The notes: a model not told the origin generated them from the sequence alone. Numbered from the stretch's first letter, positions 1 through 57,200 are shown. The stretch: DNA of 64,000 bases from Certhia americana (GCA_018697195.1 CM031873.1:3177192-3241191); one strand, 5' to 3'. Numbers and translations: made by a program.

Positions 1-42065
<42,065 letters not shown>

Positions 42066-42811
42066 CTAGAGGGTGAGCAGGAAGCACTAGGGCAGTGCTG
42101 GGTAACTGCTCACATTTAGCCTCAAAATACCGTATTATTAACATACAATAAAACTAAAACTGTAAGTTTGATCCCTCATACACATCTGACAGCCTTTTGA
42201 GGGTCGTGTTAAACCTAAGGGTAACTCCGCATTGTCAGAGTTTTGTGGGAAATCTACAGTAAAGTGCTTCAAATGCACAAGTTCCAGGTAAGCCGGGCTG
42301 TATTTGTGCACACACCTCGGCTCAGTCCCAGTTTTCTCAGAGGAACTAGGGCACAAGGAGTGAGCGAGTGACCTGACACGAACACCCAGACACCGAATGC
42401 TGAGTGTCACTGCTCCAAGGGCACGGCACGCAGGAGGGAATGGCACAGGTGACAGCAGGGAAACACCAAAAGAGAATCCACCGCTGTGGGTTTGACTTGA
42501 AAATGTCACAGGATACCAAAAAAAGATGGCATTAATTGTACACAGTTTGTCAAATACAGCATCTGCAATGAAAGTGTTTTAGCTGATCCAAATACTCATT
42601 GTTACGGGACCTGGCGCTGTCAAAACTGAAAAGTAAACAATTTAGCACTTTTGGCTATAAAATGCAAAGAGGCTGCTAAAATGCATTCATGACTATTTAC
42701 CATGGCACCATAACAGCTGCATAACCTCACCATGGTTTGTTAAGAAGAGGGTTGTGTTGTTTGGGTTTTTTACAGTACTGAAGCTCACTATTATTTATTA
42801 ATAAAAATAAA

Positions 42812-42960
42812 TGCCCAGAGAAGCTGTGGTTGCTCAATCCCTAGATGTGTTCAAGGACAAACCTTGGAGCAGCCTGATCTGGTGGAAAGTGTCTCTAGCC
42901 ATGGCAGGGGTGGGAATGGGAATGGAATTTTAAGATCCCTTCCAACCCAAACCATTCTGT
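42812..42960 (+). mobile_element. CR1-type LINE 3' end fragment
   Basis: AGAAGCTGTGGTTGCTCAAT, TGTTCAAGGACAAACCTTGG, AGCAGCCTGATCTGGTGGAA and CCCTTCCAACCCAAACCATT follow the sense CR1 3' terminus, ending in a CATTCTGT octamer. Confidence 0.88.
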
Positions 42961-45900
42961 CAATTCAGAAGACATTAAACATTTTTACTCTTCAGACAAA
43001 AAACAGTCAGCCTGCTAAGAAACATCCAGCAGTAAAGTTGAAATTGAAACTTTTGGGTTTGCACATTTGAGTCAACAGATTTTCAACTGTAGAATTATTT
43101 CATGAAGGCTTAGGAACAGACCATGGTACCTGCTGTCTGCAAAGAGATGGCAAACCTTAGTTTCACCCCTAGGATTGTATCAGCACTTCTTATAGGCAGC
43201 TACAACACAATTCCCTGCTGGTTCAGTCCATTTACACAATCTCATATGCACAGCAGATGCAGTAAAATATAGCAACAGTTTAGAGCTTTGGTTTCTTTTA
43301 CAGAAAACTTTCGTTAAATCTTGCCCACACTTTGGTATTTCGAATCAGACTTTCTTCTATACCAACATATGTTTGGCACAGAAAATGTGGAGCATCAGAG
43401 AGCCAGTTATGACTCCCTGATTCTCAGCTTGTTTTTATCCCTTGGCTCTGCTGGCTGCAGAAATGTTGTGCCTGCTTTGCTAACAATTGGTTTGGGATCC
43501 TGAGGGCCCTGCTGGCTGGAATTACCCATGGATTGCCATCTCCTAACACACCCCACGCCTGCAGAGGGAGAAAACCGGCAGAATGGGAGAGCAGCCAGCT
43601 GAATTTCCATCAGGACAGCAGCACTTTTCACCACCCTGATGGTTGCTCAGTTTGCAGAAGTTAAAGGCACTGCTGCTACTTCACCATTTTCCGTTATGTG
43701 AATCACAGCTTTCTTAATTTCTATTAATTCATTAATAACAAGCAGTACTGAATTCACAAAGCTGATGTAAATCCTGTCGTTTTCATACAGAACAGCACAG
43801 AACACAGCCACTGATATGGAATGCTGAAGTTTTGCAATCTGTCTGCACTGAATTCTCTTTCCAAGGGTCCCACCATCACTAAGCTGCTCTGTGAAAAGGA
43901 ACTGAACAGCGGTAGAAGGGCTGTTTGCTTTTGCATGACCAACACTGCAGAGCAAACACCAGACCCCATTGTCAGAAGCTCCATTCATTTCGGGAAGACA
44001 GCTGAGATCTTTCTGCTCATGTTTTTCTAAATTGGAGCAGATTTAGTCACTTTCTTTGTGATCACAACAGCACAGGTACAGGTCACCCCGACCTGCCCAT
44101 GTGCAGATCTGGTTTGTGCTGCACAGAGCAGGAATCAGAGTACATGTGGGGAACAGCTCACACTTACAGATCGTTCTCCAGTGCTGTTCCAGGTGTCTGG
44201 CTTCCCTAAAAATCCACTCACTGAACAAAACCTGGCCCTGATGTCAGAGCTGCACTGCAGATAAATCCTCTTTCACACTTCTTTTCTCTGTCAGCTGACT
44301 GAAAGCAAAAGGTCTTTTTCTCTGTCTGCCTTGCATCCACCTTAACTATTCAGGACAGAATGAAGATACTGACCAAAATTTAATCATCCCAATGAACTTC
44401 TGCAATGGCTCCTGTCACTAAACAAGCTCTCAAAGCACTTCTTATATTTTTCTGCTTCATTCCAAGTAACCCAATGTTATCCAATCCCCATCATATTATG
44501 CAGCAGCATCTGACTGCATCACAAAAATAAAGAACCTGTATCATCTCATCTTAAAACAATCTGGCCTGAGTTCAACAGAAATGTGTAACATCTAAGAGCT
44601 AATCCACTAATACTGTTTTATGTAACCAACCTTCCTTTAAATGACTACACATTTTGAGATTTTTTTAATTTTTTCTTTGAAGCTCACACTAGCAACACAA
44701 GGGCATTCATTTGCAGCTGCTTGTGTTGAGGCTAGCACTGCCACAGAATGAAGTTTTCTTTCTTGGGTTTTCTTACTCCATGTGCCCTGTACTGAGGGCT
44801 ATGAATGAGTGCAGCAGCTTCTCAAGACACACATTTTCACAGATCCCAAGCACAGAGTACTACTAGAGGAATATGATGAATAATCAAATAGATTAAGTGA
44901 CCTTAATTGCTTACTTTGACACAACCAGCAATTAAACAGCTTTTAAAAGCTATCAGGAGCTATCCATAATCTTTTCATTACAGCAAGTGTCCCAGGCTTC
45001 CAGTGAGATTTGATTTCTATTAAACAAAATCCTACAAAGTTAATTGTCAGAGCCACCTCAATAATATTCATGTGTGATGTAACAAAATAAGCCCTTCAAA
45101 TACCAGACCCTGTGCAACTGAATGAAGAAAGATTTCCCACATTAATATCCCTGCACTTGACAAGCACGTTTTTTCTTCTCCCTAGGTGAGAAGCCCCTTG
45201 TAAGCAGTAACAGCTTCCTCCAACACAGCCTCAAAGCCACAGCCACATTTTTGAGTAATCCAAGTAAGTGTCCTGGAGCTCTTCACATGCTTAAATTTAA
45301 CAACGTGTGTAAAGCTTAGCAGGACTCATGCTGTCATTTAGTCATTTTCTCACAAATGCATTTTGGTCAAGTGCAAAGTGTTAAAAAAAGCACTGTCCAA
45401 TTACTGCAAAATACTGAAAACATCAAATGGAGGGTGGGAAGTTCCCCAGATACATCCAGCCAGTTCCTGAAGTGACTTTAATAATAACAGGAGAAAATAA
45501 ACAGCTATACCTCAAATGCTAGCATCTTTTCCTTTATGGATGATTTTCACACCTCTTTAAGTAATAAAGCTGTAAAGTGCAATACTCTTAAAAAACCCAA
45601 GACATCCAGAATAATGCATTTTTTCTGCAGGAGGAAGGAGGGCAAACACAGCTACCTGACCTGCCACATGTTAATGTGCTATCGACCTTGGAGAGAAGGG
45701 AAATGAGCACTGCACAAGCCAAAGCCACCCAGCAGCTCTCTGGGCTGGCCAGCTCGTTTGTAGAACTGCTTTATTATCCTCTGCATTCTAACCACAGGCT
45801 GCCTGCTTCCTAACACAACCCAAAGAACCAGTCAGCATTTCTTACAAGTGCAAGGCAGAAAGCTTCTGGCTCAGCAATCAATCACTGACACAGAGGAATT

Positions 45901-48900
45901 GCTCCTCTCCAGGTGGGGGAACCAATCCAAAAGCTATGAAAAATAATCAGGCTAATTAATTCTTATCTGCAAAGAGCAATTACATAACTGACCTCAAGCA
46001 GGTCAAGGAGGCGAGTAGTCGACTCAGCCACGCTGGAACTTTGTAGTGACCAAAAGGATAAAGCCACAGCCCCAAACCCTCCATGTTTTGTGAGACAATG
46101 AAAACTCAAATGCCTTGAACAGAGAGCATTCCACTCTCCCAGTAATCACTCAGAAAGGAACTCTACACCCCAACATCACAAAACGATTTTTAGAAGCAGC
46201 AGCAGCAGCGTCTGTTAACTGGAAATCCAAACCCTCCTTGCTTTGCAATCCAGCCTTGCATGACCCAGACTTTTGCCAAAGAAATAGTTAATTATTCTTC
46301 AGGCTTCTATTTTATGTTTAAAATTGGACCTGATGATTCAAAAGCATTGAAGTTTTCTCACCCACTTCTAACCAAGAGTTCTACGCAACAAAGTCCTGAA
46401 GCATAATCAGGACCAGATCTCATCAGTGCAGCACTCGTTGGATTTAATGTTGCACATCAGTAGCTGCTATCAGTTATGAGCCACAATTCTACTGTAAGAA
46501 TTTTCTCTAAGTTCTTTTACCTTTTTTCTGCCACAAAAGGTTCATTCTATCTCTTTGCTGGATCAAAAATGTACAGTAATTCTGTTTGAAGTAAACACTT
46601 AGTAGCCCCTGTCAGAACACACCTGAGACCAAACTGACACCTTTCCTCTTTCTGCTGTCAGAACAGGTCAGTCCTGAGACATTGACATGAAAAGCATTTT
46701 TGTGGCTCCTTAATTCCTTGAGAGCTCAGACTGTACAGAATATTTTCTATGCATACCCAGCTGTATGTATTTGAATAAAATGCTGGAATTTCCCACAAAA
46801 ACAAAGCTGGCATTTTGATTTTAGAGGAACAGCTCCACTAGACTCATCAAGCTTATTCACCACAACTGAACTTTTACTCTTCCTTAATCTTGAGCTGATT
46901 CTTTTTTCAATCTCCTTTTAGCACCACAACATCATATACCTTTATGATATGGTGTCATAAACAAAGTGTTGCAAAACAATAAAAAGAAAAGCAGCAGACT
47001 GAGTTGCCAAGGTCCAGCTTATCTGGCAGAGATGTTTCAGGCATCTGAAGGAGGTGACTGCAGCTGACACCTGGCAGATACAGGGTGGGTCTAGAAAAAT
47101 AGAAATAGGATCATAATTTGGTTGGCAGAAAAAGGCAGGTCAGAAGAAACAGAGATTGTAAGACAGGGTAGGACAATGAATAAATGACTTACATTAATCA
47201 AAACCAGAGAGGAATTATAGAAATGTGAATTAAGTACATGAAACATAACCAAAGGTAAATCAAAATCACTAAGTGTAAATGAACAAGAATCAATAAGAAA
47301 AACAGGCTTAAAAATATTTTTTTTTCATTACAGAGCCTTCTAAATTAAATTTGTTTTTTCAAGGTGTGAGAAATGAAGCTTTTATCAAAATCAGTTTGGT
47401 TTGGGTTTATTTGCTTAAAAATCAATACCTTTTCCTCAGCCAACAGAAAGCCAAAAAGAAAGAAACAGTGAAAGGTAAAGACATATTTTTCTTTATGTCT
47501 GTCTTTGAAATATTTCTTACTCTGTCTGACAGGATAACTGCAGAACAAAGCAAACTTCAGAAGAGAGTTACTGAGACACTGAGGTATGATAAACTATTAC
47601 ACAAAGGTTAAGAAATTGCAACTGTTTTCACTAGAGACAAATATTGAAATCATGTAATAAGGCAAAAGCAGTGTGAGAACAGCCTCATGTTCCATAAACA
47701 GATATTGTAAGATGCCTATAAGGAAACTGGCTCAATTCAAAGAACACAAAGAAAGATCCTATAAGGAATATGATGACAGCAGCACTGCTTTTCACATCCA
47801 TATAAAGTATTTAGCATTGGTATTTTTAATGTGTAGCCAAAGCCTGAACAACTTAAAATAGGACATTTTCTATCCCTGTTAGGAATCCTCCAACACAAGA
47901 ACCAATCTCTGTTCTCTGTTTATACCAAAATCTACCAAGAACCAGTCTTGCACAACTGCATTTGTAACACTGACATAAGATGGACCTGACTGAGAATGTC
48001 CTTCCTGAAGACAAAACAAGGCACTGAAGTACATTCAGTCTCAGGTTTGGCCCAATAGATTTTCTCATTTTCCTAATAAATCTCAAAATGCTCAGAATGG
48101 TTGTCATATTTAATTGCTTTTTCTATGAAACTTCCTTAAGTTTACACTTATTCTTTAAAACATAAAGCATTTAAAATTCTGATTAAAAAAGAGAGAGATA
48201 GGAAGTCACACTACTGACTTCTTTCTGGGAGGGGAACACTTGAACAACAAAAAGCTGTTTAAAATTATTTAGGAAAAAAACCCAAACAGATGCTGTGCTG
48301 GACAGATTCTGTTTGAGTCCTGTGCAAATCACAAGGTGCTCAAACAACCTCCAGAAGGGTGAAGGGAGAATACAAACATTTCTGACAGGAGAGACAGGAA
48401 TCTTTTCAAGATTCAGACTCACGCTAACATGCCTTGCAATACAAAATGGACAGCAAAGACAGGTCTGATATTACCTTTAAAAAAAAAAAAAATATTGCCC
48501 AAATACCAATATCAGAGTGTTTTGACACAGGGAGAAAAGAAAAAAAAAATCAATGAAAACCAATTTATATCTACTGCAAATATAGAATATTGAGGCAGAA
48601 AGATGTCACTTACTTCTACATGTTCACCTGGGTGATGCATAATGAGGATGGTAAAGGTGAGTCCCTTGGGGAAAACAGAACCACACATGAGGAAAAGAAG
48701 TTCCCTTCAGCAGATATTCAGAATACCAACACAGAGACACCACAATACCACAATCAGGAGCAGAAAAATGAAACTGAGTCTCATCAGTCAAAGGCCACCC
48801 TGGGGTTGTGTTAGGAACAGCCAGCAGAGAGTCTGTGACCAGAAGCTACTGATGCTCAGAGACAGTAATTACTGACAGATGTTCAACAGAGGAAGAAATC

Positions 48901-49299
48901 TGCTGAGGACTTGGGGTCTTTAAAGCCCATTTCCCCCACCTGAATTTATTTTGCTAATTGAATTAGCCTGTGGTTAATTTAAGATGATATTCCACTTTCA
49001 TTTCAGTCTCAGAAAAGGAATGATGCAGTAGACTATTCCAACCACCAAATAAACAACCCACCTGGAGATGAGGATCCAGAGTTTCTCACCAATGTTCCCA
49101 AGTGCCCTCTATGCCAGGGCATTCCGTGGGGCATCCCTGCTGCCATGGCAACTGCCTGTTTGGGCAGTGACAGAACTGAGCACAAGAGAAATGTGGAACA
49201 ATTTGCTTGTAATTTTTACAGTTACTACAGTCAGCAACACACAGTTCTTCATAGCCTGTTATTAAATTACTGAGTGGGGTGCAAAACTGGGACAAGGAG

Positions 49300-49525
49300 C
49301 CACAGAATATCCTGAGCTGGAAGAAACCCACAGAGATCATCACAGCCCAGGATACCCCAATAATCCCACCCTGAGCATCCCTGAGAGGGTTTCCCAACCC
49401 TCCTGGAGCTCTGGAAGCCTTGGGGCTGTGCCCATTCCCTGGGGAGCCTGGGCAGTGCCTGACAGTCTCCCAAACTCTGTGGGAAAAACCTTTTCCTAAT
49501 GTCCAACCCAAACCTCCCCGGAACA
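49300..49525 (-). mobile_element. CR1-type LINE 3' end, minus orientation
   Basis: CCACAGAATATCCTGAGCTG, CACAGAGATCATCACAGCCC, CTGGGCAGTGCCTGACAGTC and CTTTTCCTAATGTCCAACCC are the antisense of the CR1 3' UTR. The minus-strand open frames here belong to this element and are not host genes. Confidence 0.88.
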
Positions 49526-52500
49526 CACGTCTCAGAAAAAAAAACAACGAACAAAACAGAAAAGCAAAGTTTGCTCAGTAGAAATCATGGAAAGCTAAAT
49601 GAAGAGAAGCATTTGTATATGTGTAATAATATAGAGACCAAGATAAATAACAGCTTTAAAATGCACTTAAAGCTTTTCTAAGGCTGGACTGCAGCACTAG
49701 AGAAAAACATCAACATGCATCAACTGCACAGCAGAGCACATTCCACACCACCAGCTATGGCACTACAGGACTTTTTGACTTATCATAAGCTGTTTATGCC
49801 ACCTGAAACTTGCAGAGTGCAAAAGCTTTGCAGATAAAATCCAGCCACATTCTAACAGGATTTTTAGTTACAAATAAGACCAGAAACTGGGAGTTTAAAA
49901 TAGAGTTGAAATATTAGTAGGTTGCAGCTCACATACATATTGCCCTTTCTCCCTAGGACACAAACTAAAAACCAGTCAACCTTCACACATCACCATTAAA
50001 GTTTCTAATCCAAAATATATTCATAAAACACTATTAAATTTAGAACCTCTCTGTATATAGAGCAGCTACACAAGCCCTGCCCTGCAGACTGCTGTCACTG
50101 CCCTGGGGCTGGTCAGTCCTGGGGATGACTTGAAAAGCTCAGCAACTCAACAACTTAATTAATTAGTGTGTTGGCAGGCTCCAGGATTCTAATGAATTTT
50201 TAACTTTCTACTAATCAGTTTCAAGGGACTATTTGTATTTTCCCTCATCACATCCCTAATGGAACTTTTCACTCAAATTGCCTTTATTTTACTTAATAAG
50301 GCTGTGTTTTTTTCCTCTCCAGAAAACACTTAGTAAGCTAAGTTATTTGCAGGAATCAAATTGATTATTGATGTAAGCACAATTCTGCAAATTGACCTGT
50401 GACACATCATTCAATGTATTTCTTGTCATATACTGGTACAGAGCTTTCCAGAAATTATTTTTATTTGCATTTGAGGCCAGTGATGGTCTTCCTGCCTGAC
50501 CTTTGGGCCTGACCTTTTTGTGTGTGTTTTACTTTCTGCAGCTTTTAAGAGAAATGTTGCTCAATATAAAGGTATCTTTCTTAATTTCAAAGCAGGGGGC
50601 TTTGGCCCCCTCTCAGGTTGGCCAAGCTTTGAAGGCAGAATAATAAATTTGGTTTGTGTCAGTATGACAACACCCCAAGTACAGCAACTGGTAACCCACT
50701 ATCTCAGAGGCCTTTCAAATCTCTTATTCTAATGGCCCTTGTACAACAAAATGTTTCTGTAATGACACGTGATTTATGCATTCTAATTCTTTGATTTCTG
50801 CTCCATTTTGATTAAACAAAAAAAAGCAAATACAGGTAAGAACATGCTTCCTATAATTAACACCAGAATAACAGTCTCCAATTTCTTCCACAGATTTCAG
50901 TTTAACTTTTTTTGAAAATCAGACACCTGTGATTCTGTTCCTTCTTTACACAAACCCAAACATGTAAATGCAGCTGAAAATCTCACTCCATTAATTTTCT
51001 TCCTTTGTAAGAAAAGGCTGAAAGGCTATTTTTCCCCAATAAAAGAGCTGCAGTAATTGCAGAGGCAGGGTTTTTGTACACAAGAAGGGAAGAAAAACAC
51101 CACTCCCAGCTGTAACTGAATAAACCAAGATTAGGATGGATGGATGGAAGCAAGAAAGGAAAGAGGATCACTGGACATCCAAAAGAGACACATTTCTGTA
51201 TCTAATGATATTTTTTTCTTCCAATTCCCAATACAGAATTTTAAACACAAAACTCACCCTCTCTGAGAACACCTGGTACCACCTCTCCATTAAATACATC
51301 AATATTGCCCTGTAGTTTGCAACTCAACTTTGCCATTTTACACCACAAAGATCTGATGTCAAAGAGCAATCAAAATTGGAAACAAGTGAATTTAAAACAT
51401 CTACTAAATAACCTCACAAACTTTTTTTCCCTCTTAACACCTGTTTACTGTTGGTTTTTTTTTTTTTCAATTAGGAAGGCATGAGGCAGAATAGGCAAAT
51501 GAAGAAAAAAGTTCTAAAAATCAGCATTCTGGAAACTCATAATTTTAAGTTAAACCCTTAATATCCTATTCCTAATGCTCAGTAGGCTTTAAATTTGTCA
51601 CCAAAAATAAGTATTATTTGCCTAAGATCCCAGAATAATTTGACATAATAATCTGAATAGCTGGATCAGCTTTTTCCTCAGTGCTTTTATGCATGACTAC
51701 AAGGTGAAAAGGTTTTTCACAAAAAGGTGTTTCATGTCCCAGATCAATATTTAGCCCACAGTTCAATCCCAAGCTTGCAATGGGAGTGTCATTTCCTGGG
51801 CTGGCCACTGGTCCCCAGCCTCACAGCACCTCCCTGGTGTGACTGAGAACAAACCACAAGAAAGAAATGACAGGAAATAAAACAAAACCAAAGATCCTGA
51901 GGGTGTATTCAGGTGAGGTCCTGTCTCCAGGTTATCACATGGACTCACCAGTGTCTCAGAGGCTGTGGGGAGACTGGAAATGGAAAAGGCAGAGCAGCAG
52001 CAGCAGCTGTGGGAGCTGGAACATGAGGCCAGCCCCCTGTTCTGCCCCACAGTCACTGTTACCCTGAACAGCCTGGCAGCTCTGCACAGCCTTGGGATGG
52101 GGTGTGACAGGAACACTGTGCACACTCACTGCAGCACTTCTACACTTCCAGCAGAGATCCCCTTCTGGCTAGGGCTTTTGGAAGTTATCCTAAGAAAGAA
52201 GAAAAAGGACCTTATTCCTGCATTTCCTATATTTATTTATAATTCATCAATCTTGAAATAAAGTCATGCAAATTTTTTATTGTATGATCAGACTTTAAAA
52301 AATGCTGATTTAGGACTCTTTTAGATATAGGGAGACAACAGCTACATGAATTAGAGGAATAGTTATTTTTTCTACACATTCACAAAGCAGCCCTGCAGCT
52401 GTCTTAATTTATAGCAAAGTACCCAACCAAAACACAACCTGGTGAGGTATTTTTGCTCAAATCTTACCCAAGCTCATTATCTGCAAGCCCACACAACACA

Positions 52501-53774
52501 CTGAATCAGGATGTTACAGACAATAATCATTTTCACCTATGAGAATTATCTACTGCTACCTGTACTTTCATCTGCCCTTCTGGAAAAGAAAAGTCACTAG
52601 GATATATCAAATAGGTTGCACTCTATTATCCCCAAATACTTTTATCTAATTTGGAATTTAAACCAGCACAGGAACTATTAAAGCTGCTCTGTAGACTCAC
52701 TTTAAGGCATCCCAGATCTACAGCTAAACACTATTGTACCACACTCAAAGCCAGGTTGAGTATATCCTGTGATAGATTTTTTAAATTCCAAAAAATCCTA
52801 CTACAATAGGTTTTTTGTTTTTTTTTTTTGGCCACAGAAGATAGCACTGCTTGTCTTAGTGTTACTTGTTCATTTGAAAAATAGATCATGTCAAAAACTG
52901 CTCTGAAATGTTATTTAAACAAAGCTTACAACACTGATTAAATTCTTCTGCTGAAATGTCTTCTTTTGTCTGCACCAAGGCTGACCAACCAAGAAGGAGC
53001 ATACAGGAGGGGAAAGAAATTTGTGAGAACCACAGAACCAGGAAGAGCTTTAGGATGAGATAAGATTTAGATTTAGAGAGATTTAGAAAGGATGAGATTT
53101 AACAGATTTTCCAAGGATGTGGCGATGAAGAACAGGAATACACACTAACTTCAGAAAAGAATAGCCTATATTGAAAAACAATTACTTCTTTAGATTTGTA
53201 ATATCTGACCCCAACATTTAGGAAAGCATATGCAGTTGGTCAGTTAACCTGACTGAAGCCAAAGAACCAATGCTAAGTTAAATAGCAATGTATGTCCATA
53301 CAAGAGACCCCCATTTTCACTGTCTCTGCTTACTGCACACACACTTACCAAAGTATTTTTGCTACTACAGACAGGACATGTTTACAAACACACAATAGTA
53401 ACCACATAAAAAAAGATGACTTAACACAGTGTCTGTGGTCATCTCACTTCAGACAATAACCTCTCTCTTAAAGCCAGAGAATGAAAGGTCTTTGTGATAC
53501 ATCTTAAAACATGTCCATGTGCACACAGTTACCTAGCACAGACAAGGCTGTTCAAATCAGAAATTGTCTGTAGCTGTATTAAGTTGCCTCCATGAATGTA
53601 TTTTAAGGGTTCCCATTCTGTCAGGTCACGTATCTTAAAAGCCACGGATCAGGACTTTGACTACTACAGTAAGTAAAAAAGAAAAATGGAAAACAGCAAT
53701 GCCAGACGAAACTATTCCGGATCCTATGTTTCCTGAAACAACATTTCAAAATTCTATAAAATACCCAGGTTCTC

Positions 53775-53885
53775 AGAAGGCCAAGGCTCTGAGTAACCTG
53801 ATCTAAACCTGAAGTCAGCCCTGCTTGGAGCAGGATGGATAAGATGACCTTCAGTCCATGTTAGTTTAAGATTTCATAGAATAAG
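53775..53885 (+). mobile_element. CR1-type LINE 3' end fragment
   Basis: AGTAACCTGATCTAAACCTG, GTCAGCCCTGCTTGGAGCAG and AAGATGACCTTCAG resemble the sense CR1 terminus (tcagccctgctctgagcagg ... agatgacctccag), followed by TTCATAGAAT. Confidence 0.65.
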
Positions 53886-54148
53886 CTGCAGAGTTGGGCT
53901 GTGTGTGTACACACACACAAACACTTGCCCTCTTTATTTCTAGATACCCTGGGCAGTCTCTGGATACAGCTGCACTGAACACTGCATAGAGAGCATGATT
54001 ACACACAGCACTGAGTAGAGCAGACTGATTTTGGCATCTTAAATATGAGTCAGCTTTACATTTCTGCACCAGAACTACAGAAAGCAGTATTGCTCTATGA
54101 CCTAAGTGGGGTGGTGAAGATTTAACTTCTCACACTTATCAGCTCTAC

Positions 54149-54280
54149 CTGATCTCAGAAATGTCCAGTTTATCTGCTGAATCCCCAGCACTGTGAAACC
54201 ACAATCCCCACTGCCAGGGCTCTGAGTGTTGTAATGGTGAGGAATCTCTCTGGAATTATAAACTAAATTAATCGCTTCTG
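54149..54280 (-). other. Orphan exon-like block, 44 codons
   Basis: A strong pyrimidine-rich acceptor (TCTTTTCCCCTGTCTCAG) precedes 132 open nucleotides and the donor GTAGAG. It is symmetric, with one base carried over at each end. The product reads AEAINLVYNSREIPHHYNTQ and continues to INWTFLRS. It does not fit the phase of the neighbouring gene's exons and no partner exon was found. It could be a lncRNA exon, an alternative exon or chance. Confidence 0.25.
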
Positions 54281-57200
54281 CTGAGACAGGGGAAAAGAGA
54301 GGAAGCAGGCTTGTCCTGGCACAGGACACAAACCACCACCAGTGCTCAGGTTCACCATTCCTCTCTGACCCACGTTTAATTTACACATCCCAAACTGAAA
54401 CTTCACTTCTCCTACCTCTGGAATTCCTCCTTTGATGCATTCTTCCTCCTGCTATCCACTGATATTGTCAGCAGTGACTCAGGAGAACATGCTTAACATG
54501 ACACACAGCTGAAACTTGTTTGGGGTGTCTTGATTTAGAAGACCAGAAGACTCCTCACTAACAGGCACAGGACATGAAAGCCTCTTGCAAAAGTAATAAT
54601 GAGCATCATCACAGTGATGATAGTACTTCATATTATTAAATCAGACAAATGATTATGGCTTATAAAAGTGGTATTTCATACTTCAATTTCACCACAAGAT
54701 AAAACCTATGATCTACTAAACCTGAAGAATTCAGAATAAAACCAGGTTCCTGCATCTGTTATATTCTTAAATAAAATGCCTCAGTGCAGCATTTCTCTTG
54801 AATGTCTGACCAAGCTTTACAGACTTGTAAGCATAGAGTAAGAAAAGAGACAGAGAATTAAACAGCAATTTGAAATGCTAAGAAAACGGGCAATGAAACA
54901 GTTTAAGTACCCTATTCTGGTATCTTACCTCAGTTCTACTCCCTTTTCCAGTGGGTCTGCAGGGATGATCTGCACTCTTATTTCACCAAGAAATCTTCAA
55001 GAACCATTTTAATAAAGTATTTTACAAAAGTAAATCACAATATAGGCCAGACTACCTTTCCCCAGCAAGACACTCCAAGTTTTCATATGATACTACATTA
55101 TGCAGTAATGAGCTAAGAGCACAATTGTAGTTATTGTGATTTTAGAAAATAGCTTCTTGTAAAGGCAAAGTAATGGAAGATTAAATTAGTACTATGCAAA
55201 CCAGTGCATTGTAACTTCAATTCTTTAACTAATGGTTTGAAATTTACGTTCAACACAGAATAGCCCTTGTTTGGATGAAGTTTCCCAGTTTATACATGTA
55301 AATACTCACATTTCAAGAGATTTGACAGATCCACAGTTCTAAGGAAACCAACCGGCACAGGAAGTCCACTTTACAAACACAAAACAAACCCAAAATTTGG
55401 TGTTTTCATAGCTACTATTTGCCTTTATAAATATCTATACAGTTTTCTCATTTAACATTATAGGTTTATGCCCTAAGTATTGCCAACAGCACAACTTACA
55501 GTTCTGCTTAAAGTAATTCTCCTAAATGTACATTTTTAATACATCATCAAAATGAGAGGGTAAGTAATTCTTATGGGTTTAGTTCTGACATCTGAACATA
55601 GTCAAATTCCAAATTCCCTCAGACCTACAGGAGCAGAAAGACTTGCTTGGCCATTTTGACTAAAGCAGAGCCACTGCTCATCAAATCCATCAGAAGAATT
55701 TTGGTTTAGAATTATTTCCATTCACCATTCTGCTAACTTTACTGGAAAATAACAATGATAATATTCTCTCTAGAGAAGTCAGATTTTCAAAAGCATATGC
55801 TCATACAGCAACCCAAATATATCATCTGTGACATTATAACACTACAAAAGGAAATGTTTAGAAGCCTACTTTTTCTACTTTCTCTTGATTTTCCTTCAGC
55901 ATGAAGTGCCAGTGCAATGGGAGGTTTGGGGAAGCCTTAGTAAGGGATGAATTGTACTATATTCCAGAACTATGAACAAGAATAATCATTCTAGCAGTAA
56001 TTTACATAGTGAGTGCAACTCAACAAATCAGGTTCTGGCAGTATTATTCTACTTGAATAACAGTAAGTTGTTAAGTAATATAAATATTTGCAGTGTGCAT
56101 TTAAAAAGGCACAAGAATGAGGTTGGACTGAATATGAGAAAATGGCACAGTTGGAGATTCTTCTGATCTTGAAGATTTTGGAGGAAAATCTAATGGAAGG
56201 CTGAGTCCTCTTCCCTTCTCACTGTTATGACACCAACAATTGAAAATCTGAGAGCACTGGAAGACACTTCACTAAGTGTCACCAGTCACACTTCTTCTGT
56301 GAGCCAAACAATAACTTAGATGAATCAATGTCTGGTAGTCAAAGAAAAATCTGAAAGGTACAGAGCAAAGAGAGAACACAAATACAGAGGAAGTGGCATT
56401 TTCATTTTGAGAAAGTCTCAAAAAACTGCCTTCTCAACTTTTTTTTTTTTTTTTTTTAAAGATCTATCTGTGCAGCATTTAAAGAAAAATCAATTGTTCA
56501 CAAAACAACATTGAATTCAGATACCTCAAAAGCATCAAGATAAATATTAAGAGCAACAGCAGTTTGTTACAGCCAGTGAAGTAGCTCATTTAAAAAACTA
56601 GAGTGTAATGATCTAATTAGGGGAATTTCTCCCCACAGAGAAGCTGTTCTAGTGTTAGTTGGTGGGAAAGCCCAGCTGGCTTGAGTACTGTAAGATCAAG
56701 ACCTGAAAGAAGCTTTTGCAAGTGTGTGGATAAAGGAAGAAAAGTTAAAATCAGAAAACTGGAAGTTTCTGTGCTTCTGACAACTGTACACTGAATAACC
56801 TGAACACTGTACCAACCTCAGCCTCTCAGTTCAAAACCTTCCCAGGATTACTCACACTTGGTAACTAAAAAACAGATTCAGAACCACCACTACCATTCTG
56901 TAGAACTTCAGTTACTGAAAATACTCCACTTATTTCATCTCTGTCACAGAAGAAAATAATTAAGATGCATCACTTATCAGCTCGTGTATCAGCTTTTGTA
57001 CTATCAAAAGCCAAAGCAAGATATCAAATGATTCAATCATGAAAGGTTTTAGATAAGCACCAGTGTAGCTGATCTCAATTACTCATTTTTTTCGAAGGCA
57101 CCAACACAATGCAATCCACAGTTCAGAATTTTGACCCATCCATCAACTGCCTTCCAATATATGGGATATGTTAGATTTGTTCCCTAAAGAAAAGCATTCC

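Noticed and set aside
43647..43988. 113-codon minus-strand open frame in the intergenic region
   Set aside because: Looks somewhat protein-like but has no splice context or recognised family, and another frame is equally open.
48590..48660. Possible + strand exon ending HNEDGK before a GTGAGT donor
   Set aside because: Good donor but no convincing acceptor, partner exon or recognisable product.
49086..49554. Minus-strand open frames of 95 and 153 codons
   Set aside because: They lie in a CR1 3' end, not a host gene.
50541..50571. Possible + strand micro-exon after a strong acceptor
   Set aside because: About 30 nt, isolated, no partner exon; likely a chance pyrimidine tract.
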